64,000 bases of DNA from Batillaria attramentaria (lineage: Eukaryota > Mollusca > Gastropoda > Batillariidae). Shown here in pieces: positions 1 through 11,274 of the stretch. Position 1 is the stretch's first letter; each line of letters opens with the position of its first letter. Location of the stretch: NCBI GenBank assembly GCA_018292915.2, contig JACVVK020000291.1:301501-365500 (forward strand). Direction: 5' to 3'. The notes beneath the pieces were generated by a model. It did no database searches. It saw nothing but the letters and a program-made list of their open reading frames with translations, and was not told the origin of the DNA. A program made the translations under genes and the position numbers.

Positions 1-184
1 TCTGACTTGCTATGTTCTTCAGTCATCAATATGCCCTACAACATCCCCCCTTCCCCTTACCGTGACCCGCACCCCCGCCCTTACGTTGCTCTCTCTCCAT
101 CACCAAATCAACCCCACTAGATTTTGAACGCCCATAATCCCCCGCCCCCTCCCCGCCCCCTACAGTAGCGACAGCGTCAACATA
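1..184 (+). repeat. Copy 1 of a ~185-bp repeat shared by both window edges
   Basis: These bases recur in the same orientation at 63815-64000. Differences are few: T/G near base 8, a 4-bp indel near base 76, A/G near base 112, and a longer C tract near base 145. The window starts and stops inside the repeat, so its true length is not visible. It may be a dispersed repeat, the two ends of a ~63.8-kb duplication, or an assembly feature. Confidence 0.85.
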
Positions 185-2148
185 CACGTAATTGTGTGAT
201 GAAAATGCCCTGGACTTGATTATTTTTAGTAACTGCACTTTTAGACTACGCTGTAGAGCATGTGTGTGCAGTTAGGTATCCCTATCAGCCAGGGAGAGCG
301 CTAGCACGAACAGCGATAAGATCGCACACCTGGCGTTCTTGGGTTTTCCCCAGCGCTGTACAGTGCCGCGGCCAGTGCTTAACGAGAGTAGTGTCCCTTG
401 CTCTCGGGTCAACAGGTCAAGGCGGTGATTACCTCCCTTGTTTTTACTTTTAGGAAGTTGTTGTTTATGTTGTACATGTAATTCTAGTGTCTAGAGAGCA
501 ACTCTCTGGTTTATTTTTATAGGAGAATGTCGAGTAAGATGTCTTGGAACTATGGAAGGAAAGGTTTAAGGTTTTCAAAGCAGAATGGGGTAAAATATTC
601 CCTAGTCTTTTTAAGTATTCTGACTCTACCTATTTCTGAACGAGTTTGGTATCAGTTGGGGAAAATTTCTAAGTTCAGAAACTTCAGGTAAGTGTACCAC
701 ACACCTTACCGAGTCTATGCTCTCGCATAGGCGCCAAGGGGCACCAAAAGCTTGCTCTCTTGAGCACAGACCGAGTAATGTCCCGGGTGTGATGCTATCC
801 GATAGTAACGGCAATGGCATCACTATAAGCCCAATTCAGGAACAATCTGCACTTTGGACTCAGGACTTCACTTTGGACTTGGGACTTGCACCCAATTTCG
901 GGCAGAGGAAAAGCTTGCTCTCTCGAGCTTGACCGAGTACAAAACCCGTGTTGGAGGCTTGTCCTTTGGCCATTGCTCTCTTCTTATTCACACGGATTTC
1001 TAGGTAGGTACTGGGTGGGTTGTCTTGACTGTGGTGTTCCGTTCGTCCGGAAAGTATTCCCCCTGCACTACGGAAGAAATCCACTGACTTCGGTCGAATT
1101 TGTTGTACTGTACATTTTGTGTTTCTTTTGCTTTCTCCCGCCTCTTTCGTCCACAGAGGGTGCCAGGGTTGGAGCGGAGTGTAGGCTCTGTACACTCCGC
1201 AGCACTTGCGGTTACTGGCACCATCCCATTGTCCCTTCCCCGTATGGAAATAGTAATTCCATGCGTCGAGAGTCTTTACCACTCTACTAACTTTGTGTTT
1301 AGATGTGATCCCTCACCCCTAATCTCTTCAAACTCTTGGCTATCCCTTCCCCACCCCTTGTGTTGAGCGTTACGCACTGGCCACTAACACTGCCCAGGAG
1401 TCTTCTCCCAGGCGGGACTTGTGGCCTCCCAAAGATGCGTTAAATGTGCTCTTGTGTTGTCTGTCGCTAGGCTCTGTGTTGGGGCGGGGTCAGGTAGGGA
1501 TAGTGCCGGTTGTAGGTAGGATTGTCGTGTATTGGTAGGTTTACGTACAAGTTAGTTGCCGCAGGGGGCTGCAGCCAGGTTTTGTCCTAGTTGCACAGGT
1601 TTAGTCCTCTTTATTAGATGCGGCGGAGGTAGAACGCGGAGGCGGAAGGCTTAATTGACATTGTACCGGAGGTTTATTTGGCGTGTTATTGTTATGCCAA
1701 TTGCTCTTAGTGTTTACCATACTAGTTTCTTTACTCATGAACAGTGAACAATATATTTTTGTTCTAACGACCCCATGTTCCTTTTTATAGTATTTTGCCC
1801 TGCTTTGTTGATTAAAACTTTATCTCTTTATTCGGGAAAGTTTGTTTAGTTTTGTTATTTCGTGTCTTCTGTTGTTGTGTGTGTTGTGTTGGTGTCTACC
1901 GCCGTCCTGACAAGCAGCTTCAGACACCAGCATAGCTGACCTAGCACGCGACAACATCAAACATTATTCAGGGAGTTATAGCAGGCGGCACTACAATTGT
2001 AAAGAATAGTATACGAAAATAATTGGAGCTATTTGCACGCACTTTGACGGGTGTTTTCGGTTCTGCTCGATGCAAAGAGGCGTAAGACACCCTTACCTAC
2101 TCACTTTGACCACTCCTTCCCCACAAAACATGCACAAAATATCCCTGA
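185..2148. other. No gene recognised; unique-looking sequence
   Basis: Only short open frames occur, and none has a recognisable motif. A ~35-bp imperfect direct duplication is present (about 742-779 and 905-939, sharing AAGCTTGCTCTCT followed by GACCGAGTA). The stretch from about 1940 to 2148 may belong to the repeat whose inverted piece starts at 2149. Confidence 0.5.
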
Positions 2149-2300
2149 ATGACCGGCGACCACGGCCCGAGCAGTCATCTGCACGCCATTTTGGTTGGTG
2201 CAAATAGCACCCAGACTTTCGTATTCATGAAGCTAGGCCTATTTGCACGTAACCAAAATGGCGTGCCGGCGACTGCTCGGACCGTGGTCGGCGGTCATAT
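2149..2300. repeat. Inverted repeat at the 5' end of the LINE
   Basis: Bases 2149-2208 and 2239-2300 are imperfect reverse complements (arms of about 60 bp, spacer about 30 bp). They share blocks such as CACGCCATTTTGGTT and CTATTTGCAC. The right arm leads straight into the LINE coding region, so the left arm looks like an inverted piece of the LINE 5' leader. Alternatively it may be a separate foldback element. Confidence 0.75.
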
Positions 2301-2362
2301 TTGAGAGAGTTGGCAGTGGAACATCAAACTCATTTGCAATTTGGGTGCGTGCTTTGCTGTGA

Positions 2363-5134
2363 TTGTACGTTCGGGCCACTGCCTTGATCAAGAAAGGTGG
2401 GCTTAGATTGAGATTTCGTAAACGCAAACACAACCCCCCACTGCCATCCATACTGCTGGCGAACGTTCGTTCTCTGAGAAACAAAATGGATGAGCTGCAT
2501 GTGAACGCTAGGTTTTTATCTGAATACAGAGATGCTTGCCTTCTGTGCTTTAGTGAGACTTGGTTGACAGAAAATATCTCTAACAATGTTCTCAGTGTTG
2601 ATGGGTTCCATGGACCCTTTAGAACTGACAGAGATCAGACCTCCTCGGGAAAAAATATAGGGGGAGGTGTATGCGTGTATGTCAACCAGAAATGGTGCAA
2701 GGACATATATATTAGGGACAGTGTATGCAGTCGTGATGTTGAACTGTTGTGCATTTCTTTAAGACCCTTTTATTTGCCGAGGGAATTTGGCCAGGTATTT
2801 GTCACAGTGGTGTACGTGCCCCCGTCGGCCAATGCTGCGCGTGCAGCAGTCGCCATTCGTGAGTGTGTCGACAGCCAGGAAATTAGGTCACCTGACGCTC
2901 CTAAAATAATACTGGGTGATTTCAATGCGTGCACACTGACCAACCAGCTGCCGAACTTTTACCAGCATGTCACGTGCAGCACACGTAAACAGAAAACCCT
3001 GGACCTGTGCTATTCTAACATCAGGAATGCCTACAAGTCAGTGGGGAAACCCCCGCTCAGCACAGCTGACCATGACGCAGTGTTCCTGATACCCGCCTAC
3101 AAACAGAAGCTAAAGCAGTCCAAGCCCCTGACAAAAACAGTGCAAGTGTGGAACTCCGAGTCCATTCAGGCCCTACAGGGCAGTCTTGCCTGCACCATCT
3201 GGTCTACTTTCACAGACAAGCACTCCCTAGAGGAGTCTACAGAAGTGATCACAGACTATCTGAAGTTTTGTGAGGAAAATGAGATAGGAAAGAAACAGGT
3301 CAAAGTGTACCCCAATTCAAAACCGTGGGTGACATCAGAACTAAAAAAGACGCTCAAAGAGAAAGCCGTAGCATTCAAGGAGAGAAGGCTTTCCGACGTC
3401 AAACACATACAGAAAAGACTGAAACAGGAGATCAGGGACTGTAAACTGAAGTACAAAACGAAAGTAGAACACCAGTTTCAAACTAATGATGTGAGGAAGG
3501 CATGGCAGGGTCTTGCGATCTTGTCTGGCAAAAATACCTCCAAAAAGGGGGAAACACCGGAATCCAGTCAACAGCTAGCCAATGATCTGAATGACTTCTA
3601 CTGCAGGTTCGACAAACGTGACTTTAAACCAGAGCAAGAGCAAGCGGCCAGTGCCGTCCAGAACAGATTGGCAGATTCAGAGCTACCTGTCATCACAGAA
3701 GAGGAGGTGCGTGCTGTGCTAAAACGTATCAACACAAGGAAAGCACACGGTCCAGATAACATCTCTGGCACCCTCCTGCGACACTGTCACCAAGAACTGG
3801 CCAGCGTCCTGACTACACTCTACAACTGGTCACTCTCCACCCACACAGTTCCCAGCCTTTGGAAGACAGCCGCCATCACCCCTGTGCCAAAGAACAACAG
3901 GCCTGTACAGCTCAACGACTACAGACCCATTGCCTTGACACCGATCGTCATGAAGTGCCTGGAGCGGCTAATCCTCGCCCGTCTGACGAATGAGACTCAG
4001 GATCTCTTCGACCCACTGCAGTTTGCCTACAGACGGGGGCGATCAGTCGAGGACGCTGTCATAACTCTCCTTCATGACACCGTCACCCACCTGGAGCAGC
4101 CCAAGTCTTACGCACGCATCCTCTACGTAGACTTCTCCAGTGCCTTTAACACAATCCAGCCGCACCTGATGGTCCAGAAACTGGACAACATGCACGTCAA
4201 CCCGAACATCATCCTGTGGGTGTTAGATTTCTTAATCAACAGACAGCAGTTTGTGAGACTACCAGCGATAAGGAGTCAGACACAACCCAGCACAGTCCCA
4301 GCCCGTTCTTGCAACAGTGTGACACCTGGTGGGGATGTTGTTGTGTCAGACCTACGTACCACGTGCACGGGAGCCCCCCAGGGATCAGTGATCTCGCCAG
4401 TCCTGTTTACCCTCTATACTAACGATTTTCGTAGCGATAGTGAGAAGGCTAAGATGATCAAATATGCAGACGATACCTCTCTCAGTGACTACTCGAACGA
4501 TGAGCAGCATTATCAACAGCAAGTAGAACACCTGAAAAAATGGTGTGATGACAACTACCTGGAATTAAATGTCAAGAAGACAAAGGAGATGTTGGTTGAC
4601 TTCAGACGGTCGGGGCAGAATGTCAGTGCTCTCACAATTAACAACGAAACTGTAGAACGTGTTAGCACGTATCGTTATCTGGGAACCATCATTGATGACC
4701 ATCTAACTTTTCAGCAAAACACAGATGCCATCTATAAAAAATGTCAGCAACGTCTGTACATGTTGCGAAAATTGAGAGCGCATGGCATCTGCCCGGATAT
4801 CCTGAGGACATTCTACATCTGCCATATAGAAAGTGTTCTGACCTTTTCATTCCTCTGCTGGTATGGTGCGCTTACTGTGCTAAATATCAACAAGTTAAGA
4901 ACTATTACCTCTCAGGCATAAAAAATCTGCAGGATGGAAGTTAGAGGGCTTCAAGCCCTGTATGAACAACGAACACTGACGAAAGCGTTTCAGATCACAC
5001 AGGACACTACTCATGCTCTTGCCAGGCATTTTGAGTATCTGCCCTCTGGCAGGAGATTCAGGGTCCCTCGGTTTAATACCAGGAGAGGCAGACTCAGTTT
5101 TGTTCCGTCAGCAATTAGACTGCTGAACACATAG
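2363..5134 (+). pseudogene. LINE endonuclease-reverse transcriptase with one premature stop
   Basis: The frame encodes an AP-type endonuclease and a reverse transcriptase, which nick the target and copy element RNA there. Endonuclease signatures appear in order: LLANVRSLRNK near residue 32, ETWL near 67, GDFN near 185, and a degenerate S-x-ADH near 235. RT signatures include LNDYRPIALTP, the A-box FSSAFNTIQP, GAPQGSVISPVLF and catalytic YADD near residue 701. A TAA at 4919-4921 interrupts the frame, and the same frame then stays open to a stop at 5132-5134 with the usual LINE C-terminal region. The damage is therefore one nonsense codon. The open frame begins at a TTG with no clear ATG, so the natural start is uncertain. 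Otherwise it looks recently active. Confidence 0.88.
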
Positions 5135-5340
5135 ATACTTTTAATGCGGGTCTTTTTTATTCTTTGAGGCCTTAAGGTAAGAGATGTGCTGATGATTGGT
5201 GGTGGTGGTGGTGATGGTGTGTGTGTGTGTGTGTGTAGTGGGGGGAATTTTTTTTATTTTTTTTTAATCTTTCGTTTTATGTTTTATATGCTCCTACATA
5301 TGCAGTTTCCCTATGTACTTATGTATGTGATATATATATA

Positions 5341-5354
5341 TACGTGTGTGTGTG

Positions 5355-5385
<31 letters not shown>

Positions 5386-5387
5386 TT
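5341..5387 (+). repeat. (GT)n/(GCGT)n microsatellite in the LINE 3' UTR
   Basis: A (TA)n run leads into about 13 GT units and then GTGC units. It lies inside the LINE 3' UTR. Confidence 0.95.
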
Positions 5388-5485
5388 TTTAGTCGTTGAG
5401 GTCTGTGATGTGTGTTTGTGTGTTTAATGCCGCTGTTTTAAAAACAAATTGCCCAAGTTGGGATAATAAATGAAATGAATTGATT

Positions 5486-5983
5486 TTCAAGCGATCTGCT
5501 ATCAACACTCCGTTTTCTTTTGTCTGCCATCAGTTTTGCAAAGTGATGGATCGACAGAAAAAAAAACGCGACTAGCAGAGAGATCTAGCAGCTTCTAAAC
5601 ACAGCAGAGAGCAACTCGAACATGCGATAGCGCACTCCCTTGGTGAACATGCGATAGTGCACTCCCTTGGTGGCTCGGACCTACTGACTTTCGATTTTCC
5701 TATAACTGGCCATTGGTGCTGCTCGGAACCAGAGATTTCCTTTCATACATCCGTGTTTCTTACAAGCGGAAAATTCTAAGTAATAACAAAGAGTAGATGT
5801 TGCCGGGACCCCCCCCCCCCCCCCCTACCCCAGCACCGCGCGGTTTCATATAAACGGACTTTGTTACATTCGATGTTTCGGCTTAGTATTCTTACACTGA
5901 ACCGGTCTATACTGGTACTTGTATGACTGCTTGAAATTTACGCAAACGGTTGTTAAGATATTGGGTACTACATTAACAGGTAC
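5486..5983. other. No gene; tandem 27-mer and C tract
   Basis: A 27-bp unit beginning GAACATGCGATAG is present twice in tandem (about 5618-5671), with one C/T difference in the overlap. A C16 tract lies near 5811-5826. No coding signal was seen. Confidence 0.6.
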
Positions 5984-6569
5984 ATGAAATGGGTGCAGAT
6001 CACCAGACGGGGAGATCTGCTGGGGAAGCAGCCAGATGAGCTGAAAAAAGCACGCCTGAAACTGTGCAGTGATCATTTTGAGGACGCCCTGTTCACACTG
6101 AGTTCCAACAGAACGGAGGAGGCTGAACTGGAACGCAGTGCCAACATTATTTGCTGTCCCCAACCGACCACCTGCAGTGACCTCCACTTGAAGAGAAAGC
6201 CACCGAAGGAGCGCACATCGTATGAACCTTCCATGTCCACTTCAGACCACTGCCAAAGATCCATTGTTGGAGAAGGCTGAGAAAAATGCCCTCACCTATG
6301 TGACCGGATATCTTGTTAAGAAAATCAGTGACAAAGTGTGTGAGCAGTGTAAAGCGTCACTGACAGGATCTCTGGATCCGAGTCAGAAATTTTGCTCACC
6401 AACAAACAGTATGAAGGTCTTGAACAGGGTCTTTCCATTCCCAGCGAGTTAGTAAGGAAATCAGTCGAAGTTCTTGAGACTGTTTACTCACAAAACATTG
6501 AACGGGTTCTTCATACACCAAAGGTCAAAGCTCAGTTACTTGGACTGCTACAGAATGAGATAGCAGGGG
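5984..6569 (+). pseudogene. P-element/THAP-type transposase fragment, frameshifted
   Basis: The first frame contains LKLCSDHFEDALF, matching the C-terminal half of a THAP zinc finger (a C-x-x-H core with HFE). This is the DNA-binding domain of P-element transposases and THAP proteins. A second frame (from about 6270) has NALTYVTGYLVKKI followed by C-x-x-C, and a third (from about 6385) continues with GLSIPSELV. Both resemble the C-terminal region of P-type transposases. The frame changes twice (2, 3, 2), the THAP N-terminus is missing, and the catalytic core is absent between the parts. It is an old, internally deleted remnant. A domesticated THAP gene is unlikely given the frameshifts. A G tract follows at 6583-6601. 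Confidence 0.6.
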
Positions 6570-6631
6570 CGCCGGAACCGCCGGGGGGGGGGGGGGGGGG
6601 GGCAGCTGGAATACCCAGCGGTGCTGAATAG

Positions 6632-7526
6632 GTTTTGTCGTAAATGTAGTGATTATTGCCTCAAATAGAAGAGACTCTTTATTTTTCATATGACAGTTAT
6701 TAGTATTTAATTGAATACTTAAGATGACAGTTATTAGTACATGACAGTTATTATCATAAGAAAATATATTATCAATTTATAAAAGTCTGACGTTCTGTGA
6801 CCTTGACCTTCTGTCATGGCCATTTTTCATGTTAAGTTCGGTACCCATATTTGTAATTCCTGAAAATATTTTAGGATGTTTCTGGACGCGCATTCAGCTA
6901 TTGTGATCTTGATCTTAACCAAAGTCATCATAAAGGTTATGCCCGGAAAGGTCTTAAAGGTCAGCAATCTCAGCAAAACGCCGCAAACATTGCGTTTTTA
7001 AAACAGCGACTTCTTCGACTGTGCATAATCCAAGCAACTCTAACACAGTTGCAGAGTTTTCAGCGCTTCGGGGAAATCTTATAAAACCAGAGCACGAGTT
7101 TGCCGTGACATGATGTGACTTTTGGTCAGTGAGCGAGACACATCGCTACAGTGTCCAGCGGATGTGGTCTGCACGATCTTTCTCGCTCAGTGTCAAAACG
7201 CAAACAGTGGAATCAGGCTGCTCTTGGCTTTTACTGGGGTTTCAGGGACGCTGAAAACGCTGCAACTGTGACAGAGTTGACTGTGCTTGCACGGTCGACT
7301 GTGTATTTTTTTTCACACTTCGGAAAGCTTTTTGTTGGGAGCTTAGATCTTTAACATCAACTATTACTTTGCCAAATCCAGTGCCTCTAGCGTTTCTCCT
7401 TACGAACATTTAAAGACGGCAATCAGCACATGAATCCCAACGGTCATAAGGCACCGCTAACGAAGTTCCTGAAAACAGACACTACAAACATTTCTGCAAA
7501 TTTTGATGCCCATATAACACGGAAAA
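6632..7526. other. No gene; diverged relative of the TGACCTTGA repeat
   Basis: From about 6785 to 6970 there are scattered copies of GTGACCTTGACCTT and related words, weaker than in the H family. An old H relative or a different family with the same core is likely. The rest has no recognisable feature. Confidence 0.4.
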
Positions 7527-8520
7527 CTAGAGAGGCAAAAGCCTCCATGGCTCCCTTGTGACACAGGTCAAGGTCATTCACAAGAGTATGTTTGTAAAGC
7601 TCTTATCACTATCCATTATCATGCCAAGTAAAGTGTCTCTGACGCTCTGAGTTCATGGCAATATTACAATTTTCCCCGAAACAGTTTGACTTTTGGTCAA
7701 GGTCATTCAAATGAGATCTCATCAAGGTCTATCATTATGCCAAGTTTGATGCCTCTAGTATTTGCAGTTCCTCCGAAAAAAGTAATGTTAAAATTCACAA
7801 CAGACAGCTTTAATGACCTTGACCTTCAGTCAAGGTCATTCAGAAAGGTAGGTCTCATTGTTGTCTATCATCATACCTCGTTTGGTGCCTCTACTCTTTG
7901 TTGTTTTGGAGAAAATGCCAAGGTTAAAGTTTCCCAAAAAAACGCTTGCATGACCTTGACCTTGACTAAAAGTCACTGAACACAGGTATGTCTGTAAAGG
8001 TGCTGCAAATGTCAATCACTGCACATATAGTTTGACGCTTCTGATTGTTCTGGATTCTAGAAAATGCAAATGTAAATTTTCCCAACAGACTGTTTTAATG
8101 ACCTTGACCTTGAGTCAAGGTCATTTAAGGTGGTATGTGTGTATAGGTCTTATCACTGTCTATCAGCACGCCAGGTTTGGGGCCTCTGCTCTTTGTTGTT
8201 TCTGAGAAAATGCCAAAGTTAAGGTTTCACAAAAATAGCTTGAACGGCCTTGACCTTGACACAGGGCCACCGACTACATGTATATCTATAAAGTTCTTAT
8301 CAATGTCTATCATCGTGCAAAGTTTAAAATCTCTGGTGTTTGTAGATTACGAGAAAATGCCAATGTAAAATTTTCAAACAGAGAGCTTTAGTGACCTTGA
8401 CCTTGAGTCAAGGTCAATCAAAATGATATGTTTTGAAAGGTCTTGTGGTTGTCTATCAGCATGCCAAGTTTGATGCCTCTGCTGTTTGTAGATTCTGAGA
8501 AAATGACAATGTTAAAGTTT

Positions 8521-8565
<45 letters not shown>

Positions 8566-8615
8566 GACGGAGGGTTAATACATAGACTCCCATTGTTACA
8601 CAGGGGAGCCAAAAA
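7527..8615 (-). mobile_element. Family H copy A (HINE-like), full length
   Basis: The plus strand begins CTAGAGAGGCAAAAGCCTCC, a 5-bp-stem hairpin beside CTAG, then GGCTCCCTTGTGACACA. It ends TGTTACACAGGGGAGCCAAAAA, so the two ends are near-perfect inverted repeats. The body holds units of about 150 bp with TGACCTTGAC...GTCAAGGTCA cores and a (CA)n tract (8525-8561) near the right end. Read on the minus strand, the element runs TTTTTGGCTCC to CTAG followed by T, with a terminal hairpin, as in Helitron/Helentron 3' ends. It has no coding capacity; open frames in it are repeat by-products. The superfamily is inferred. Confidence 0.75.
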
Positions 8616-9297
8616 TTCCTGTCTTAAAATGTGGCCTCTGTATTTGTCAGGGGTCTAGTCATTTGAAGCAAAGTTTGAATTTCAGCTAGCCCATTTTCTT
8701 TCTGACCAATGTTCCATCTTCAAAAGGCGTTCAATATTGCAGCGTGTCCACATCTCCACAAATTCAACTCCTTATACTGAGTCCCTTACGATTTTTTTAA
8801 ATGTCAGGGATCAAGTAATTTGAAGCAAAGTTTACATTTCAGCTAACTTATATTTTTTTTCCTGACAACTGTTTCGTTTCCAAAAGGCATTCAGTATTGT
8901 AGCGTGTCCACTTCTTGACAAATTCAGCTCCGGATATTGAATCCTTGAAGAAAAATATATATTTTTCGCTTTTTTAAATGGGTTAGTCTCATTTGTCCTT
9001 AAAATAGAAATAGAAACAATGACCTCATTCATCATGTTTGCCTGCAGGCATTTACCCGACAAACTAACCCTGGATTGCAAAAGTCTGATCTTTCATCTGA
9101 TACCAAAATGGGCCGATAGAAACGACTGTGCACCTTTGAGATCTGGGCAAGATTTGTCCGCAGTGGTATGAACATAACGGGTTGCAAAGGCCCGGTACCT
9201 GGCTTCCAGTGTAAGTAAAAGGGTTTTTGGCGCTCATTTTGATATAAAAAATGATTTGTGACTAAACGATGAGTTTTGCAGCTTCGCATACGAGTGA
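8616..9297. other. No gene; diverged tandem pair of ~160 bp
   Basis: About 8646-8800 and 8803-8950 are diverged copies of one another. Shared words include TTTGAAGCAAAGTTT and AGCGTGTCCAC. Nothing coding was recognised in the remainder. Confidence 0.5.
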
Positions 9298-9327
9298 GAT
9301 GGGTTCAGCGCCTAAAAATCCTGTTAA

Positions 9328-9489
9328 CTAGAGGAGCGAAGCCTCCTTGGCTCACTTACTTGTGAGATGGGTCAAGGTCATTCAAAAGAGTATGTTTGTA
9401 AAGCTATCACTATCTAGCCTGAAGTAAGGTGTCTCTTGTGTTCATAGTTCCTAAGAAAATGGCAATATAACAGTTTTCCAAGGACAGCC
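9328..9489 (-). mobile_element. Family H fragment B1 (CTAG end only)
   Basis: It starts CTAGAGGAGCGAAGCCTCC and carries the GGCTCAC variant of the terminal repeat. It breaks off at about 9489, where unrelated sequence begins. Confidence 0.8.
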
Positions 9490-9551
9490 TAGAGCTGAGT
9501 CGCTCGGAAATTTCGTGCAAATCGCTTTGTTGTGACTTGGTTACGATGAGG

Positions 9552-9717
9552 TGTTATATAACGCGCCTAGGTTCGGCGGGCAGGTACTTGATTATTCTGG
9601 ATTCTTTTTAGTTTTAAAATAGTAATAAGGTGATTTACGTTCTGATTGTTGATTGGTTCTTTCATAAGAGTGGTCCAGAATGTACTAGAATGCTGTATCT
9701 GTATATAAGGCCCGGAG

Positions 9718-9789
<72 letters not shown>

Positions 9790-10018
9790 ACTAGAGAAGC
9801 TTGTATTTGCGAAGCTTGAAAGTGCTGTGTGATACCAAAGAAGTGCTGTAATAAACTCCACTCGGTTATAACTTTTCTACGCTCTCACGTGTCTTCTGTA
9901 AGTGAGAGACAACGTGCAGTCCACAAGAACTCGCTACGTGAGGAAGTGTTCGCCTGTGTGCGTCATCGTATTCCCTCGATAAGACGACGGGCTCTTCAAC
10001 ACATCTCCACACGTAACA
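9552..10018 (+). mobile_element. LTR-like sequence (possible solo LTR), copy 1
   Basis: The block begins TGTTATATAACG and ends CGTAACA (TG...CA with a 5-bp inverted end). It carries a TATATAAG box at 9703-9710 and an AATAAA signal at 9850-9855, with a (GT)n tract between. That order fits a U3-R-U5 layout. No matching target duplication and no internal region are visible, so a solo LTR is only the best guess. A promoter fragment of other origin is possible. The 82-codon frame within it (9829-10077) has no recognisable domain. Confidence 0.35.
9718..9788 (+). repeat. (GT)n microsatellite
   Basis: About 35 uninterrupted GT units lie inside the LTR-like block. The second duplicate has a slightly shorter tract. 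Confidence 0.97.
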
Positions 10019-10788
10019 CAGTGCGTATTGCAATCATCTGTGGAATTTCACGTGCATGTGCCAGTACTTCCACTTAACAACAACAACAACAACAACAACC
10101 TTTTCTCTAATTACAATACAAATAACACAGTGACAATACTTCCGCTCCAAACAACTGGTAAACTGTCTCTTTTCTAATTACAATACAAGTAACACTAAGC
10201 AAACCGCAAATACCAATAATAGAAAATCGGTTGAAAAGTAATACAACAGGTAAATAAGCTCCAAAACAGCAAAACTGGAGTGAACAAAAAAAAAAGGAAG
10301 ATCAGCACGAAGTGTCACAAAACTCGACCTGCTAATGCGAACGGCTTACAAGCATGTAATCGTCATAATCGGTATCCTACTCTAAGTATTCTAAATTAGT
10401 TGACACTGGCGATGCAGGGCGTATTGCAATCACCCAAGGAATTTCACGTGCGGGTGACAGTACTTCCACTCAAAAAAGAAAAGAAAACCCTCAAAACTTT
10501 CATTTTTCTAATTACAATACAAATAACACTAAGGAAACCGCAAATACTGAAAACAGAACTCGGTTAAAAATGACACAACAGGCGAATCAGTAAGTCCAAA
10601 AGCAGCAAAAGTGTATTGCAACAATAATAAAGAAGAGGAAAAATAAAGCTGATGAGCAAGAAGTTTCACAAAACGACAAACTGATGCGAACACCTTACAA
10701 GCATGTAATCGTCATAATCAGTATCCTACTCTAAGTATTGTAAATTAGTTGACACTGGCGATGCAGGGTGTACTGCAATCACCCGTGG
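10019..10788 (+). repeat. Satellite S array, first block
   Basis: Two monomers of about 350 bp are present. Each has GCGATGCAGGG, a CACGTG-containing word near TGGAATTTC, an A-rich spacer, TCTAATTACAATACAAA, and AACCGCAAATACT. The marker GCGATGCAGGG falls near 10411 and 10760. No coding function. Confidence 0.85.
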
Positions 10789-10818
10789 AATGGGTTCAGC
10801 GCCTAAAAATCCTGTTAA

Positions 10819-10980
10819 CTAGAGGAGCGAAGCCTCCTTGGCTCACTTAATTGTGAGATGGGTCAAGGTCATTCAAAAGAGTATGTTTGTAAAGCTATCA
10901 CTATCTAGCCTGAAGTAAGGTGTCTCTTGTGTTCATAGTTCCTAAGAAAATGGCAATATAACAGTTTTCCAAGGACAGCC
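10819..10980 (-). mobile_element. Family H fragment B2
   Basis: The duplicate of fragment B1, truncated at the same point. Confidence 0.8.
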
Positions 10981-11042
10981 TAGAGCTGAGTCGCTCGGAA
11001 ATTTCGTGCAAATCGCTTTGTTGTGACTTGGTTACGATTAGG

Positions 11043-11206
11043 TGTTATATAACGCGCCTAGGTTCGGCGGGCAGGTACTTGATTATTCTGGATTCTTTTT
11101 AGTTTTAAAATAGTAATAAGGTGATTTACGTTCTGATTGTTGATTGGTTCTTTCATAAGAGTGGTCCAGAATGTACTAGAATGCTGTATCTGTATATAAG
11201 GCCCGG

Positions 11207-11274
<68 letters not shown>

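Larger units (their letters stand above)
2239..5485 (+). mobile_element. CR1/L2-group non-LTR retrotransposon, nearly full length
   Basis: One long endonuclease-RT frame is followed by a ~350-bp 3' UTR ending in ATAAATGAAATGAATTGA, the short repeat-like tail typical of CR1/L2 elements rather than poly(A). The 5' limit is set at the inverted-repeat arm and is approximate. The 3' UTR carries (GT)n tracts. No separate ORF1 is visible upstream. The group assignment rests on RT style: a YADD box followed by the WCxxNxLxLN motif. Confidence 0.85.
9298..10788 (+). repeat. Tandem segmental duplication, unit 1
   Basis: This ~1.49-kb block is repeated immediately downstream with only scattered differences. 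Each unit contains an H fragment, an LTR-like sequence and satellite monomers. The start is marked by TGGGTTCAGCGCC. Confidence 0.92.

Noticed and set aside
860..1290. Opposed frames of 134-140 codons
   Set aside because: No motifs, heavy overlap on both strands, and no splice or homology support that I can see.
9829..10077. 82-codon frame duplicated exactly at 11314-11562
   Set aside because: Exact conservation comes from the recent segmental duplication. It lies in an LTR-like/satellite junction and has no recognisable domain.
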